A stretch of DNA of 64,000 nt from Corynebacterium lizhenjunii (lineage in GTDB: Bacteria; Actinomycetota; Actinomycetes; Mycobacteriales; Mycobacteriaceae), in assembly GCF_011038655.2 (NCBI RefSeq), contig NZ_CP064954.1, positions 62,001 to 126,000 of the forward strand. The letters run 5' to 3'. Position 1 is the stretch's first letter; each line of letters opens with the position of its first letter. This document shows positions 31,674-39,506 of the stretch, piece by piece. A model generated the notes under the pieces. That model searched no databases, was not told where the DNA came from, and saw only the letters and a program-made list of their open reading frames with translations. Both the position numbers and the translations under genes were made by a program.

Positions 31674-32189
31674 CTAGAGTCGCTTTGCGCGCGTGCTGAC
31701 AATACCGGCAAGGTAATCCTTGCCGGTTTCTGCGTCTATGACCCGCAGCTGGCCTGGGGCTGGGTCCTCCTCCACCAGTGTGGAGAAGATAAAAATCTGC
31801 CCCTCCCCGCCGGTGCCATAGGCGCGGAAGCGCTGCGGCCCGGTGGAAAACTCCGCGCTGGTGTCAGATTCGACCACAATACGCGTCCACTCATCCCGCG
31901 CCACGCGGTCATCGGCGCCAAAAGCCACGGAGCGCTCACCCAGCACGGAGTGCTGCATGCGGCACAGTTCCTTCTTCACCGCGTTATCCGCCGCCCGATA
32001 CGTCAATGAAAGCTGCGCTAACTCCCCAGTAAACGTGCGGCCAACAATAACCTCGATGCCCACCTCGCCCTCTGGGTCCACGGCCCGGTAGGAACCCAGC
32101 CTTTCGGTGATGGCGGAGTACTCGGCGCAGAGTTCGTCCTTGGTGGGGGACAGGGTGGCATCGGGATGCAAGTGTGCGAATGCAGTCAT
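31674..32189 (-). CDS. Maltokinase N-terminal cap-like protein (stand-alone)
   Basis: This 171-residue protein carries the signature of the maltokinase N-terminal cap and CG0192-like proteins: LGSYRAVDPEGEVGIEVIVG followed by LTYRAADN. In maltokinases this fold caps a kinase domain that makes maltose-1-phosphate. Here no kinase domain is attached and none is encoded next to it. Small actinobacterial proteins like this are known but uncharacterised. It may bind a ligand or partner protein. Divergent from the following hydrolase. Confidence 0.75.
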   Translation of the reverse strand: MTAFAHLHPDATLSPTKDELCAEYSAITERLGSYRAVDPEGEVGIEVIVGRTFTGELAQLSLTYRAADNAVKKELCRMQHSVLGERSVAFGADDRVARDEWTRIVVESDTSAEFSTGPQRFRAYGTGGEGQIFIFSTLVEEDPAPGQLRVIDAETGKDYLAGIVSTRAKRL

Positions 32190-32223
32190 GAAGCCATCCT
32201 AGTGCCGGGTAGGCTGGGCCACC

Positions 32224-33078
32224 ATGAGCACACAAGACAACGCTGCGCCTTTGGAGCCGGGCCAGGAATGGTACATCGGCGGGCATGACCGCCAGCTAAG
32301 CGAGGACGCCCAGCTGGACCAACTCACCAGCTACCTTGACGCTCACTATGAGCTCCCGGACTTTCGCCCGCCGTGGGCTGGGGGCGGAACGCCGGCGGCG
32401 GATGTGTATTGCGCGCACCTGCCGGATCGGATTACGCACGCCGCGATGTTGGTGCTGGGCTCCGGGGTGGACCACGCCATGCCGGGAACCGCGTACCTGG
32501 GTGGCGTGGAGGTTCACGAGTCCGCCCACGGTGCGGTTTTTGTGCCTTCGCAGCCCACGGGGCGGTACGCGGTTTCGCTGCATTCGGGCGGGTGGTGGCG
32601 CGGCAGCGGCCAAGCGCTGGAGATGCAGTGGCGGCCCGAGGTTGCCGCGGCTGCCGAGCTGTCCGGGACCACCATCGTGGATGTGGATTATCCGCTGGCC
32701 CCGCAGCATACCGTGGCGGATATGGTGGCTGCGGTTCAGGCGGCCATCGACGCCCAGCCGGGGCCGGTGGCGGTGTGGGGTTATTCTTCCGGGGCGGCGT
32801 TGGCGGCGCTCTTGTCTGCCGATGCCTCCATCCTCACCTTCCCAGACTTCCGCGCCCTGGCTGCCCTTCCGGAGGAATTGCGTGCTGGCTATAGCCTGGA
32901 TGGGGTTCGTTTGCCGAATTGCCTGATTCAGACCGCCACACGCGACGAGGTCGCCGCCCCAGTCGATCTTCCCGGCGCACAGCACGCGCGGTACGTGTCC
33001 ACCCACCGGGTGTCCACACCCGCGGTGGCGCGTCAGCGTATCCGGGACACGGCGGAATTCCTTCGCGACTGGTCGTAG
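32224..33078 (+). CDS. Alpha/beta hydrolase of the HSL/esterase type
   Basis: This 284-residue protein has the oxyanion-hole segment SLHSGGWWRG (HGG type), a strand TTIVDVDYPLAPQHTVADMVAAV typical of carboxylesterases, and nucleophile elbow GYSSGAAL. The catalytic acid Asp would be in TATRDEVAAP and the His in YVSTHRVSTP. No signal peptide, so cytoplasmic. Substrate unknown. Confidence 0.82.
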   Translation: MSTQDNAAPLEPGQEWYIGGHDRQLSEDAQLDQLTSYLDAHYELPDFRPPWAGGGTPAADVYCAHLPDRITHAAMLVLGSGVDHAMPGTAYLGGVEVHESAHGAVFVPSQPTGRYAVSLHSGGWWRGSGQALEMQWRPEVAAAAELSGTTIVDVDYPLAPQHTVADMVAAVQAAIDAQPGPVAVWGYSSGAALAALLSADASILTFPDFRALAALPEELRAGYSLDGVRLPNCLIQTATRDEVAAPVDLPGAQHARYVSTHRVSTPAVARQRIRDTAEFLRDWS

Positions 33079-33654
33079 CCGCGCCAGGCGCTGCCCACGC
33101 CGCTATTTGTGTCTTGGCGGCGAGGCCCTCTCCGCGCCAACCTCCTCCCCGTCACCGCCAAGCTCTACCTCAATCGCTGAGTACCTCTCCCCGCGACCGC
33201 CAAACTTCCCCGCGCCGGCCAATGATCTCCGCCTGCCGCGCCACCCCACCGACTAAAGCCCTTTATGCCACCGGCTGACCTCTTGCGCGCTGCTGGCCGA
33301 GTGCTTCGACATCGTATGCCCTTACACCGACCTAAATAGTGACGCATTTTCGGCGCGGAAGCCCCTCCCCACCCATAACACAATGTCGTGTTTGCGGAGA
33401 AAATGCGTCAGCGCATGCCAAACTAACCAGCGGGGACTCTCAGGTGCGGCGGTTGTGGTGGGCACGCGGAACTGACCAGTTGACTGTGGTGATTTGTTCC
33501 TATCGCCGAGATGGTTGCTGGGCGGGACTAGCCGCTGGGGTCGGTCTATTCCCGCTGTGGTGGGTCCGGACATGCCGGACTGGCCGGTTAAGCAGGTTCG
33601 TTTACTCCCGCTGTGGTGGTCCCGGGCATGCCGGACTGGCCGATTGGGGTCGGT
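33079..33654. other. Non-coding gap with an inverted repeat and a tandem repeat
   Basis: This 576-bp stretch contains no convincing gene. It holds a 12-bp perfect inverted repeat (33340-33351 and 33399-33410) and a tandem repeat starting near 33536. The first 230 bp are C-rich, with repeated CCGCCAA-type words, and look like decayed or low-complexity DNA. The end adjoins the C-terminal repeat region of the HNH pseudogene. Confidence 0.6.
33340..33410. repeat. 71-bp element with 12-bp perfect terminal inverted repeats
   Basis: TGACGCATTTTC at the left end and GAAAATGCGTCA at the right end are exact inverted copies. An inner hairpin AACAC/GTGTT lies in the spacer. It could be a miniature inverted-repeat element or a bidirectional terminator. 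No target-site duplication is evident at its edges. Confidence 0.45.
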
Positions 33655-33680
33655 TTATTCCCGCTGTGGTGGGTCCGGTG
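33536..33680. repeat. Tandem repeat, about 60-bp unit, two full copies and a partial third
   Basis: Each unit contains GGTTTATTCCCGCTGTGGTG (with small changes) followed by a CCGG-CATG-CCGG palindrome and ACTGGCCG. The third copy is cut after the CTGTGGTGGGTCCGG portion, which then passes into TGTGGTGGG microrepeats coding the Pro-rich tail of the HNH pseudogene. Confidence 0.75.
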
Positions 33681-35076
33681 GGTTCGGTGAGTGTGGTGGG
33701 TGTGGTGGGTGTGGTGGTGGGTCGGGGTGTGCGGGGCTGGGGATGTACCACGGTGGCCCGCCCCAGGGTGGGAACCAGACGATCCGTCCGTTGAGGCGCT
33801 CGATGATGCCTCTGCCTGTGGGTTTGGTGGGGTCATCGTCGTTGGTGCCGTTGTGGTACTTGCACAGTGGCACCAAATTAGACGGTTCTGTTTGTCCGTT
33901 GTCTTTGTGGCGGTGGATGTGGTGGATTTGGGATTCTTCGGCAGGCTTGTTACACCCAGGTCAGGCGCAGGTGGGGTGTTCTGCCCATGCCATAAGGCGT
34001 TGCTTGTAGGAGGCAGAGCGAGCCGTGTAGAGATTGACTGGGCCAGTAAAGGGGTGGATGAGGGTGATAAGCCCAATATCGGCTAGTTTGCGGGCTACGA
34101 GTTGGGCGCCGGTCATGCGTGCGCCGTTGGTGAGTTCTACGGTGATTTCTTCGCCGTGGCCGTGGATGATTGTGTCGAGGTCTTCGAGGCGGATGATGAC
34201 GTTGGTGCGTACTTGGGGCCTAGCGGCATGCGGGACAGGGTTGTCGTTGTCGTCTGTGCCGAAGAAGATGGTGTGGGCAGCATCGACAAGGTCTACCGGG
34301 CTGGGCCGATAAGGCCTGCCCGCAACCTGACCGGGGTCGCCACCATCGCCACCGTCGTGGTGGTCAGCGTCGAGGTGGTTAGCAGTGTCGCTGCCGTCGT
34401 TCTGATCGGCGGTGTTGCTGCTGTTAAGGTCAGCGTTGGCCTGGCTGCCCGTGGTGTCGGGTTCTGCGCCATTGTGGCCGGGGTCGGCGTTGTTGTCCAG
34501 GCCGGGGAGGGTTTCTGGTGCGGTGGCGGCGTGAGCTTCAGCACCAGCCTGGGCTTCAGCGGCAACCTGGGCTTCCGCTGCTGCTTGGGCTGCGGCGGTG
34601 GCTTGGGCGGTGAGGACTCCGTACATGTCGGCTACAGCTTGTGGGGTGTCTGTAATGGACATGGTGTGGTTGCCGTTGGCCCGGCGTGTCATGCGCACGC
34701 CGCGCTCGGGGTTGGATTGTTTAGAAGGCCCGCGGAAGTCTGCGGCGGCTGCTTCGTGCTCGGCTGCTGGCAGGGAGCACAGTAAGGTGCGTAGTTGCCA
34801 GGTGTGGTCTTTGGTGATTGGGCGTACGAGTCGTTCGATGTTGGTGAGTGTGGCTAGCGTGTGGCCTTGGTTAGCGGCGTGGTCGCGGGCAGCGGCTTGG
34901 GTGGGGGAATCGGCGGCACGAACAGGACCGAAGTAGACGCGTACCAGTGTGGCTAAGTCTGTTGCCGTGGTGGGGTCAGCACCGGCGGCCTGGAAGTCCT
35001 CCACGGTCATGCCGGTGCATTGGGCCACTAATCGGATACCCCAGGTCTGTGCTTTTAAGTAATCCCCGAGCTTCAT
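33655..35076 (-). pseudogene. DUF222/HNH endonuclease gene interrupted by one in-frame TGA
   Basis: The intact reading frame runs from ATG 35076 (MKLGDYLKAQTWG) through a DUF222-type helical domain, a 100-residue Ala/Asp/Asn-rich linker and the pre-HNH region ending EHPTCA. The next codon is TGA (33961-33963). The same frame then continues PGCNKPAEESQIHHIHRHKD and later LVPLCKYHNGT, a complete HNH zinc/nuclease motif, to a stop at 33655. One base change (TGG Trp to TGA) explains it. A TAGACT -10 hexamer ends 7 nt before the ATG, suggesting a leaderless mRNA. Such DUF222/HNH genes are common, mobile and often decayed in actinobacteria. Confidence 0.8.
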
Positions 35077-35166
35077 GCCGCACAGTCTAAACCGCCCCAG
35101 ACACCCGCGCAAGGGGTTTTCGGCAAAAAATTGCGGCTACCACGCGGGCGGATAGATGCTGTACAG

Positions 35167-35234
35167 GCGGTTGGCCACCACGCAGGCGGCTGGATGTTGC
35201 CCAAGCGGTTGGCCGCCACGCAGGCGGCTGGACG
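35167..35234. repeat. Two direct copies of a 30-bp repeat upstream of the HNH pseudogene
   Basis: GCGGTTGGCCACCACGCAGG plus CGGCTGGATG at 35167-35196 recurs at 35205-35234 with two changes. It lies between the HNH pseudogene start and the GtrA gene end. Confidence 0.8.
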
Positions 35235-35273
35235 CTAGGCTGCCAGGCAGTCTACGTGGCAGGGCCAGGCAGG

Positions 35274-35678
35274 CTACGTGGCTGGCTTGAAGATTAGTGC
35301 CCGCTGGATAGCAAAATTAGTCACCGTCGCAACGCCTTGGGCGATGACAAAAGCAATCACATTCTTTCCGGTGCCCGTAAAACCCAGCGCAATCAGGGGT
35401 CCTTCGGCCGCCCAGTACAGGAAGTTCTGCACCGCGAACGTGGACAAATAGAGCAGTGCCACCGCGGCGGCGGTCTTGCCGCCGGTGGTGCTGTTAAAGG
35501 TCCAGCGCGCATTCAACAAGTATGCGGTGATAGTGCCAAAGACCCAGCCCACGGCCTTCGCGCCGGAACGGTGCAGCCCCAGGTGGTCCAAAAACAAGGT
35601 CAAGCCCAGGTCGATTACGGCAGAAATAACGCCGACGATGATGAACCGACCCAGCTGAGTCTTTAACGAATTTTGCAT
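35274..35678 (-). CDS. GtrA-family membrane protein
   Basis: This 134-residue protein has four transmembrane helices (about 12-32, 38-58, 73-93 and 105-125) with the family motif GVISAVIDLGLTLFL and conserved NARWTF after helix 2. GtrA proteins are proposed flippases or accessory factors for polyprenyl-phosphate sugars. In corynebacteria and mycobacteria one lies next to dprE1/dprE2, consistent with a role in handling decaprenyl-phospho-arabinose. A GTG two codons upstream is an alternative start. Confidence 0.88.
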   Translation of the reverse strand: MQNSLKTQLGRFIIVGVISAVIDLGLTLFLDHLGLHRSGAKAVGWVFGTITAYLLNARWTFNSTTGGKTAAAVALLYLSTFAVQNFLYWAAEGPLIALGFTGTGKNVIAFVIAQGVATVTNFAIQRALIFKPAT

Positions 35679-35689
35679 GGCCACTCAGC

Positions 35690-36574
35690 TTAGCGCTGCA
35701 ACAACGCCCGGTAAATATCCAGCCGATCTACCGGCGGAACCGCCGCGCCTAAGCCTTCGAGGACCCGCAGTGAGGAGGCGCACCGGGCGCGGGCTAAGGA
35801 GGCATCGGCAGACCAGCCAAGGGCCTGCATGGTGCTGCCGAGGACGGCATCGGTAGTGGCGGTATCGCCCATGCAGGTCAGGGCCAAGGCGGCGGACCAG
35901 AAGGCATCGCGGCCCTGCGCGGTGGTCTCCCGCGGCAGGGAAGCCAGGGCGGCGCGGGTGTGCGGCGGCAGCGTGACCGGGCGAGCAAGGTCTACGGCCT
36001 GCAACAGGGAGATGAAGTCCGACAGCTGGGAGCGGTCCACCAGGTCGCGGACTTCGGCGCGGGCGTGGGATAGGACGGTATCGGCGGTCTCGGCGCCGGT
36101 GAGCTGCGCGTTGATGTCCGCGATGTCAAAGCCGGCGCCAAAAGACCCGGAGCCGCCCACGCACAGCGCCTGCGGGGTGCCGGCGTCGCGCGGGTAGCAA
36201 TCGGCCACACTCAGGGTAAAAGTCCACAAGCCCCAGCTAAAACCCAGCTGCTGGCCGGGCTGGCGCAGGAAGTCGCGCAGCAGGTGTGTGGGGTCAATTC
36301 GCTTGCCCGTGCTCCCCGCGCGGGGCCGGGCGGCACCAGGCTGGGCGGCCCCGGCGGCATCGGCAGACAAAGTAAAGAAATGCCACGGCGCGCCCTCAGC
36401 AGGCAGATCAAAGCTGACCACCAGCACGTCTTTGAGGTCGCGGAAACTCAGGGAGGAATTGATGCCGATTTGACGGTGCACCTCGGCCTCGGCACGCACG
36501 TGCGCCACCTGCAGGATTAGGGTGGCGCGGCGGGAGTCGAGGTCGATGACCTCCGCGAGTTTCTGTGCGGACAT
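35690..36574 (-). CDS. Hypothetical actinobacterial protein, 294 aa
   Basis: I cannot assign a family with confidence. The N-terminal half has beta-rich segments (RATLILQVAHVRAEAEVH, DLKDVLVVSFDLPAE) and the C-terminal half is helical with AFWSAALALTCMGDTATTDAVLGSTMQALGW cut into short repeats resembling the C-terminal helical part of DUF4192 proteins. No signal peptide. I chose the ATG at 36574 because upstream in-frame sequence overlaps the divergent gene and is not protein-like. Two copies of the recurring 10-mer lie in the coding sequence. Confidence 0.65.
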   Translation of the reverse strand: MSAQKLAEVIDLDSRRATLILQVAHVRAEAEVHRQIGINSSLSFRDLKDVLVVSFDLPAEGAPWHFFTLSADAAGAAQPGAARPRAGSTGKRIDPTHLLRDFLRQPGQQLGFSWGLWTFTLSVADCYPRDAGTPQALCVGGSGSFGAGFDIADINAQLTGAETADTVLSHARAEVRDLVDRSQLSDFISLLQAVDLARPVTLPPHTRAALASLPRETTAQGRDAFWSAALALTCMGDTATTDAVLGSTMQALGWSADASLARARCASSLRVLEGLGAAVPPVDRLDIYRALLQR

Positions 36575-36620
36575 GAGCCCCAGCCTAGCTATTTCCGGGC
36601 GCGGCTGTAGGCTGGAGACC

Positions 36621-36899
36621 ATGTATTCGGGCAAACATGAGCACATGACCCCGGCGCAGCAAGCCGCGCAGGATGAGCGTGCGCAAGAGGACCTGCGCCA
36701 CGGGTCTTTCCAGGCCACACAGTATTCCACGGCGCCGTTGAGTGATTTTATGACGCGCCTGGTCGCTGAGGAGATCCCCATGCTGGATTCGGCGTCGCGC
36801 CAGCGTGTGCATGAGCTCTTGCGCGCTTATGATGGCCCGATTATTGAGACCCAGGAGCAGCTGCCCGCGCAGATTCGGCAGTTGTTGGACTTGGATTAG
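36621..36899 (+). CDS. Hypothetical small soluble protein, 92 aa
   Basis: The product is hydrophilic and helical (MTPAQQAAQDERAQEDLRHG, later LDSASRQRVHELLRAYDGPI). It has no signal peptide or recognised motif. ATG 36621 is preceded by CTGGAG. It is located between the divergent hypothetical gene and dprE1 in the cell-wall block. A copy of TTTGCCGATGCCCC lies directly after its stop. Confidence 0.6.
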   Translation: MYSGKHEHMTPAQQAAQDERAQEDLRHGSFQATQYSTAPLSDFMTRLVAEEIPMLDSASRQRVHELLRAYDGPIIETQEQLPAQIRQLLDLD

Positions 36900-37009
36900 C
36901 TAGTTTGCCGATGCCCCCTCAAGGCCCAGCTTTGCCGTGGCAACTGTCTGCCAAATCACCGCCGGCGGGGCAGTGGGGTGAGTAGGCTGGTTAAGGATTT
37001 GTCCGTCAG

Positions 37010-38440
37010 ATGAAGAGTGAAGAGATGGAATTACACACCACTGTTAAGTCCCTGCATGGTTGGGGACGCACCGCGCCTACTACGGCGCATGTCTTGTCCA
37101 CTCCGGACGTGGAGGTCATCGCTGCGGCTGTGGCGCAGGTAGCGGAGGACAATGCCGCGAAGCCGGCGCACTTGACGCGCGGCGTGATTGCGCGCGGCAT
37201 GGGGCGCTCCTACGGGGACCCGGCCCAAAACGCTGGTGGCCTGGTTATTGATATGCAGGCGTTGAATCAGATCCATTCCATTGACCCGGAATCGGCAGTG
37301 GTGGATGTGGATGCTGGCGTGACGTTGGACCAGCTGATGAAGGCGGCCTTGCCTTATGGGCTGTGGGTGCCAGTGCTGCCGGGTACCCGCCAGGTGACCA
37401 TTGGTGGGGCGATTGGGCCGGACATTCACGGCAAGAACCACCACTCTGCGGGCTCTTTTGGCAACCACGTGCTGTCCATGGAGCTGCTGGTGGCTAACGG
37501 CCGGGTGCTGCACTTGGAGCCGGAGGGCAGTGAGGATGACCCGGAGGGCGAGCTGTTTTGGGCCACCGTGGGCGGCATGGGCTTAACCGGTATTATTCTG
37601 CGCGCCCGGATCCAGATGACTAAGACGGAGACGGCCTACTTCATTGCCGATGGCGACCTGACTCAGGATTTGGAGGAGACCATCGCGTTCCACTCCGATG
37701 GCTCGGAGCACAATTACACGTATTCTTCCGCGTGGTTTGATGCGATCTCCCCAGAGCCGAAGCTGGGCCGCGCGGCGATTTCGCGCGGCTCGCTGGCTAC
37801 CCTGGCGCAGTTGGAGGAACTGGCGCCCAAATTGGCTAAGGATCCGTTGAAGTTCAACGCGCCGCAGCTCCTGACGGTGCCGGATGTCTTCCCGAACTTC
37901 ACCATGAATAAGCTGTCCATGATTGCCATTGGTGAGCTGTGGTGGCTCAAGTCCGGTGAATACCGCAACAAGGTACAAAATCTGACGCAGTTCTACCAGC
38001 CGCTGGATCTGATCGGGGAGTGGAACCGGGGCTATGGCTCGAAGGGTTTCTTGCAGTACCAGTTTGTGGTCCCCACGGATGCCGTGGAACCCTTCAAGCA
38101 GATTATTAAGGACATCCAGTCCTCCGGGCACTACTCGGCACTGAATGTGTTTAAGCTTTTTGGCGAGGGCAACCGCGCGCCGCTGAGCTATCCGATGGCC
38201 GGGTGGAACGTCTGCGTGGACTTCCCCATTAAGCCCGGACTGGGGGCGTTCCTGGATGATCTGGACCGCCGCGTGATGGAGTTCGGTGGCCGCTTGTACC
38301 TGGCCAAGGAGTCGCGGACCTCTGCGGAGAACTTCCACCAGATGTACCCCGGCCTGGAGGGCTGGCTGCGCACCCGAAATGAGATTGACCCCACCGGCGT
38401 GTTTGCATCTGATATGTCGCGCCGTTTGGAGCTGCGCTAG
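37010..38440 (+). CDS. dprE1: Decaprenylphospho-beta-D-ribose 2-oxidase
   Basis: This 476-residue flavoenzyme oxidises decaprenyl-phospho-ribose to the 2-keto intermediate, the first half of the epimerisation that yields the arabinose donor DPA. The FAD-binding segment [16 protein letters not shown] and [22 protein letters not shown] are intact. The residue equivalent to the benzothiazinone-reactive Cys387 of M. tuberculosis is Cys402 here ([12 protein letters not shown]), so it is expected to keep that inhibitor site. ATG 37010 has AAGGA at long spacing; an ATG at 37025 is an alternative. First of the dprE1-dprE2-aftA-emb series. Confidence 0.95.
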   Translation: MKSEEMELHTTVKSLHGWGRTAPTTAHVLSTPDVEVIAAAVAQVAEDNAAKPAHLTRGVIARGMGRSYGDPAQNAGGLVIDMQALNQIHSIDPESAVVDVDAGVTLDQLMKAALPYGLWVPVLPGTRQVTIGGAIGPDIHGKNHHSAGSFGNHVLSMELLVANGRVLHLEPEGSEDDPEGELFWATVGGMGLTGIILRARIQMTKTETAYFIADGDLTQDLEETIAFHSDGSEHNYTYSSAWFDAISPEPKLGRAAISRGSLATLAQLEELAPKLAKDPLKFNAPQLLTVPDVFPNFTMNKLSMIAIGELWWLKSGEYRNKVQNLTQFYQPLDLIGEWNRGYGSKGFLQYQFVVPTDAVEPFKQIIKDIQSSGHYSALNVFKLFGEGNRAPLSYPMAGWNVCVDFPIKPGLGAFLDDLDRRVMEFGGRLYLAKESRTSAENFHQMYPGLEGWLRTRNEIDPTGVFASDMSRRLELR

Positions 38441-38463
38441 CTGCTTTGGTTGCGCTGACTGCT

Positions 38464-38538
38464 CTGGCCGCGGCATCGGCCGTGCGTTGGCTGGCCGGGG
38501 AGCCTGGCTGGCAGGCTAGCTGGCCGCGGCATCGGCCG
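38464..38538. repeat. Two direct copies of a 19-bp repeat between dprE1 and dprE2
   Basis: CTGGCCGCGGCATCGGCCG occurs at 38464-38482 and 38520-38538. Its centre GGCATCGGC is a variant of the oligomer scattered through the window. Confidence 0.8.
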
Positions 38539-38577
38539 CGCGACCCTAACTCACTGAATGATGGAGAAGGAACTGAC

Positions 38578-39336
38578 ATGTTAAACGCAGTGGGCAAGGC
38601 CCAAAACATCGTGCTGCTGGGCGGCACCTCAGAAATTGGCTTGGGAATTGTAGAGGAGTTCCTCTCCCATGGCCCGGCCCGGGTAACGCTGGCGGCCCGC
38701 AAGGATTCCCCGCGTGTGGCCGATGCCCAAAAGCGCCTGGCGGACCAGGGCGCCACCGTGGAGGTGTTGGAGTTTGATGCCACGGACTTTGCCGGGCATC
38801 GCGATGTGATTGACTTGGCCTTTGCCGCCGGGGACGTGGACGTGGCTATCGTGGCCTTTGGCACCCTGGGCGACCAGGAAGAGCTGTGGCAGGACCAGGC
38901 CAAGGCCGTGGAGTCCGCGCAAACCAACTTCACCGCCCCGGTGTCGGTGGGCGTGCTGTTGGGGCAGAAGTTTAAGAAGCAGGGACACGGCACTATCGTG
39001 GCGCTGTCTTCTGTGGCGGGCCAGCGTGTGCGCCGCTCCAATTTCGTCTACGGCGCCTCCAAGGCGGGCGTGGATGGTTTCTTTGTGAATCTGGGCGAGG
39101 CCTTGCGTGATTCCGGTGCCAAGGTACTGGTGGTCCGCCCGGGCCAGGTGCGCACCAAGATGTCCGCAGACGCAGGCGAGGCACCGCTAACCGTGGACGT
39201 GGAGGACGTGGCTAAGGCCACCTACGCTGCCGTCATTGACGGCAAGGAGTCCATCTTCGTGCACCCGCTGTTCCAGTACGTCTCTTTGGGCTTCAAGTTT
39301 ATCCCGCAGGCTATCTTCCGCCGCCTGCCGTTCTAG
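38578..39336 (+). CDS. dprE2: Decaprenylphospho-beta-D-erythro-pentofuranosid-2-ulose 2-reductase
   Basis: This 252-residue SDR reduces the DprE1 product to decaprenyl-phospho-arabinose using NAD(P)H. The cofactor motif is GGTSEIGLG, the catalytic Ser is in ALSSVAGQR and the Tyr-Lys pair in YGASK. The C-terminal IFVHPLFQYVSLGFKFIPQAIFRRLPF is a membrane-associated tail seen in DprE2. The ATG at 38578 has GGAGAAGGAA upstream. Acts at the inner face of the plasma membrane with DprE1. Confidence 0.94.
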   Translation: MLNAVGKAQNIVLLGGTSEIGLGIVEEFLSHGPARVTLAARKDSPRVADAQKRLADQGATVEVLEFDATDFAGHRDVIDLAFAAGDVDVAIVAFGTLGDQEELWQDQAKAVESAQTNFTAPVSVGVLLGQKFKKQGHGTIVALSSVAGQRVRRSNFVYGASKAGVDGFFVNLGEALRDSGAKVLVVRPGQVRTKMSADAGEAPLTVDVEDVAKATYAAVIDGKESIFVHPLFQYVSLGFKFIPQAIFRRLPF

Positions 39337-39429
39337 TTGCGGCGTTTCTAGGCCCGGCCCGCCGGGCCCGGGCCGCCGTACCCCGGGCCGGCTAGTCCCG
39401 GCCCGCCGGGCCCTCAAGCTAAGCGCCCC

Positions 39430-39470
39430 AGCCCGCCATCCGCCCGGTTCACGTTCGCGGCTGGCGGGCT
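39430..39470. terminator. 9-bp perfect hairpin between dprE2 and aftA
   Basis: AGCCCGCCA (39430-39438) pairs with TGGCGGGCT (39462-39470). No T-run follows, so it is a weak or Rho-type terminator or an RNA-processing site. The upstream part of the gap (39349-39415) is a set of CCGGGCC-type palindromes. Confidence 0.35.
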
Positions 39471-39506
39471 ACGCCGTGCGGCGGGGAATATGGTTCACTA
39501 ATTGCT

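Noticed and set aside
33536..33680. Possible CRISPR array
   Set aside because: The repeats are directly tandem without unique spacers and only two to three copies exist. No cas genes occur anywhere in the window.
33961..33963. Selenocysteine reading of the TGA in the HNH gene
   Set aside because: The residue aligns with Trp (CAWPGC) rather than Cys, and no SECIS-like need is known for this family; a TGG-to-TGA change is simpler.
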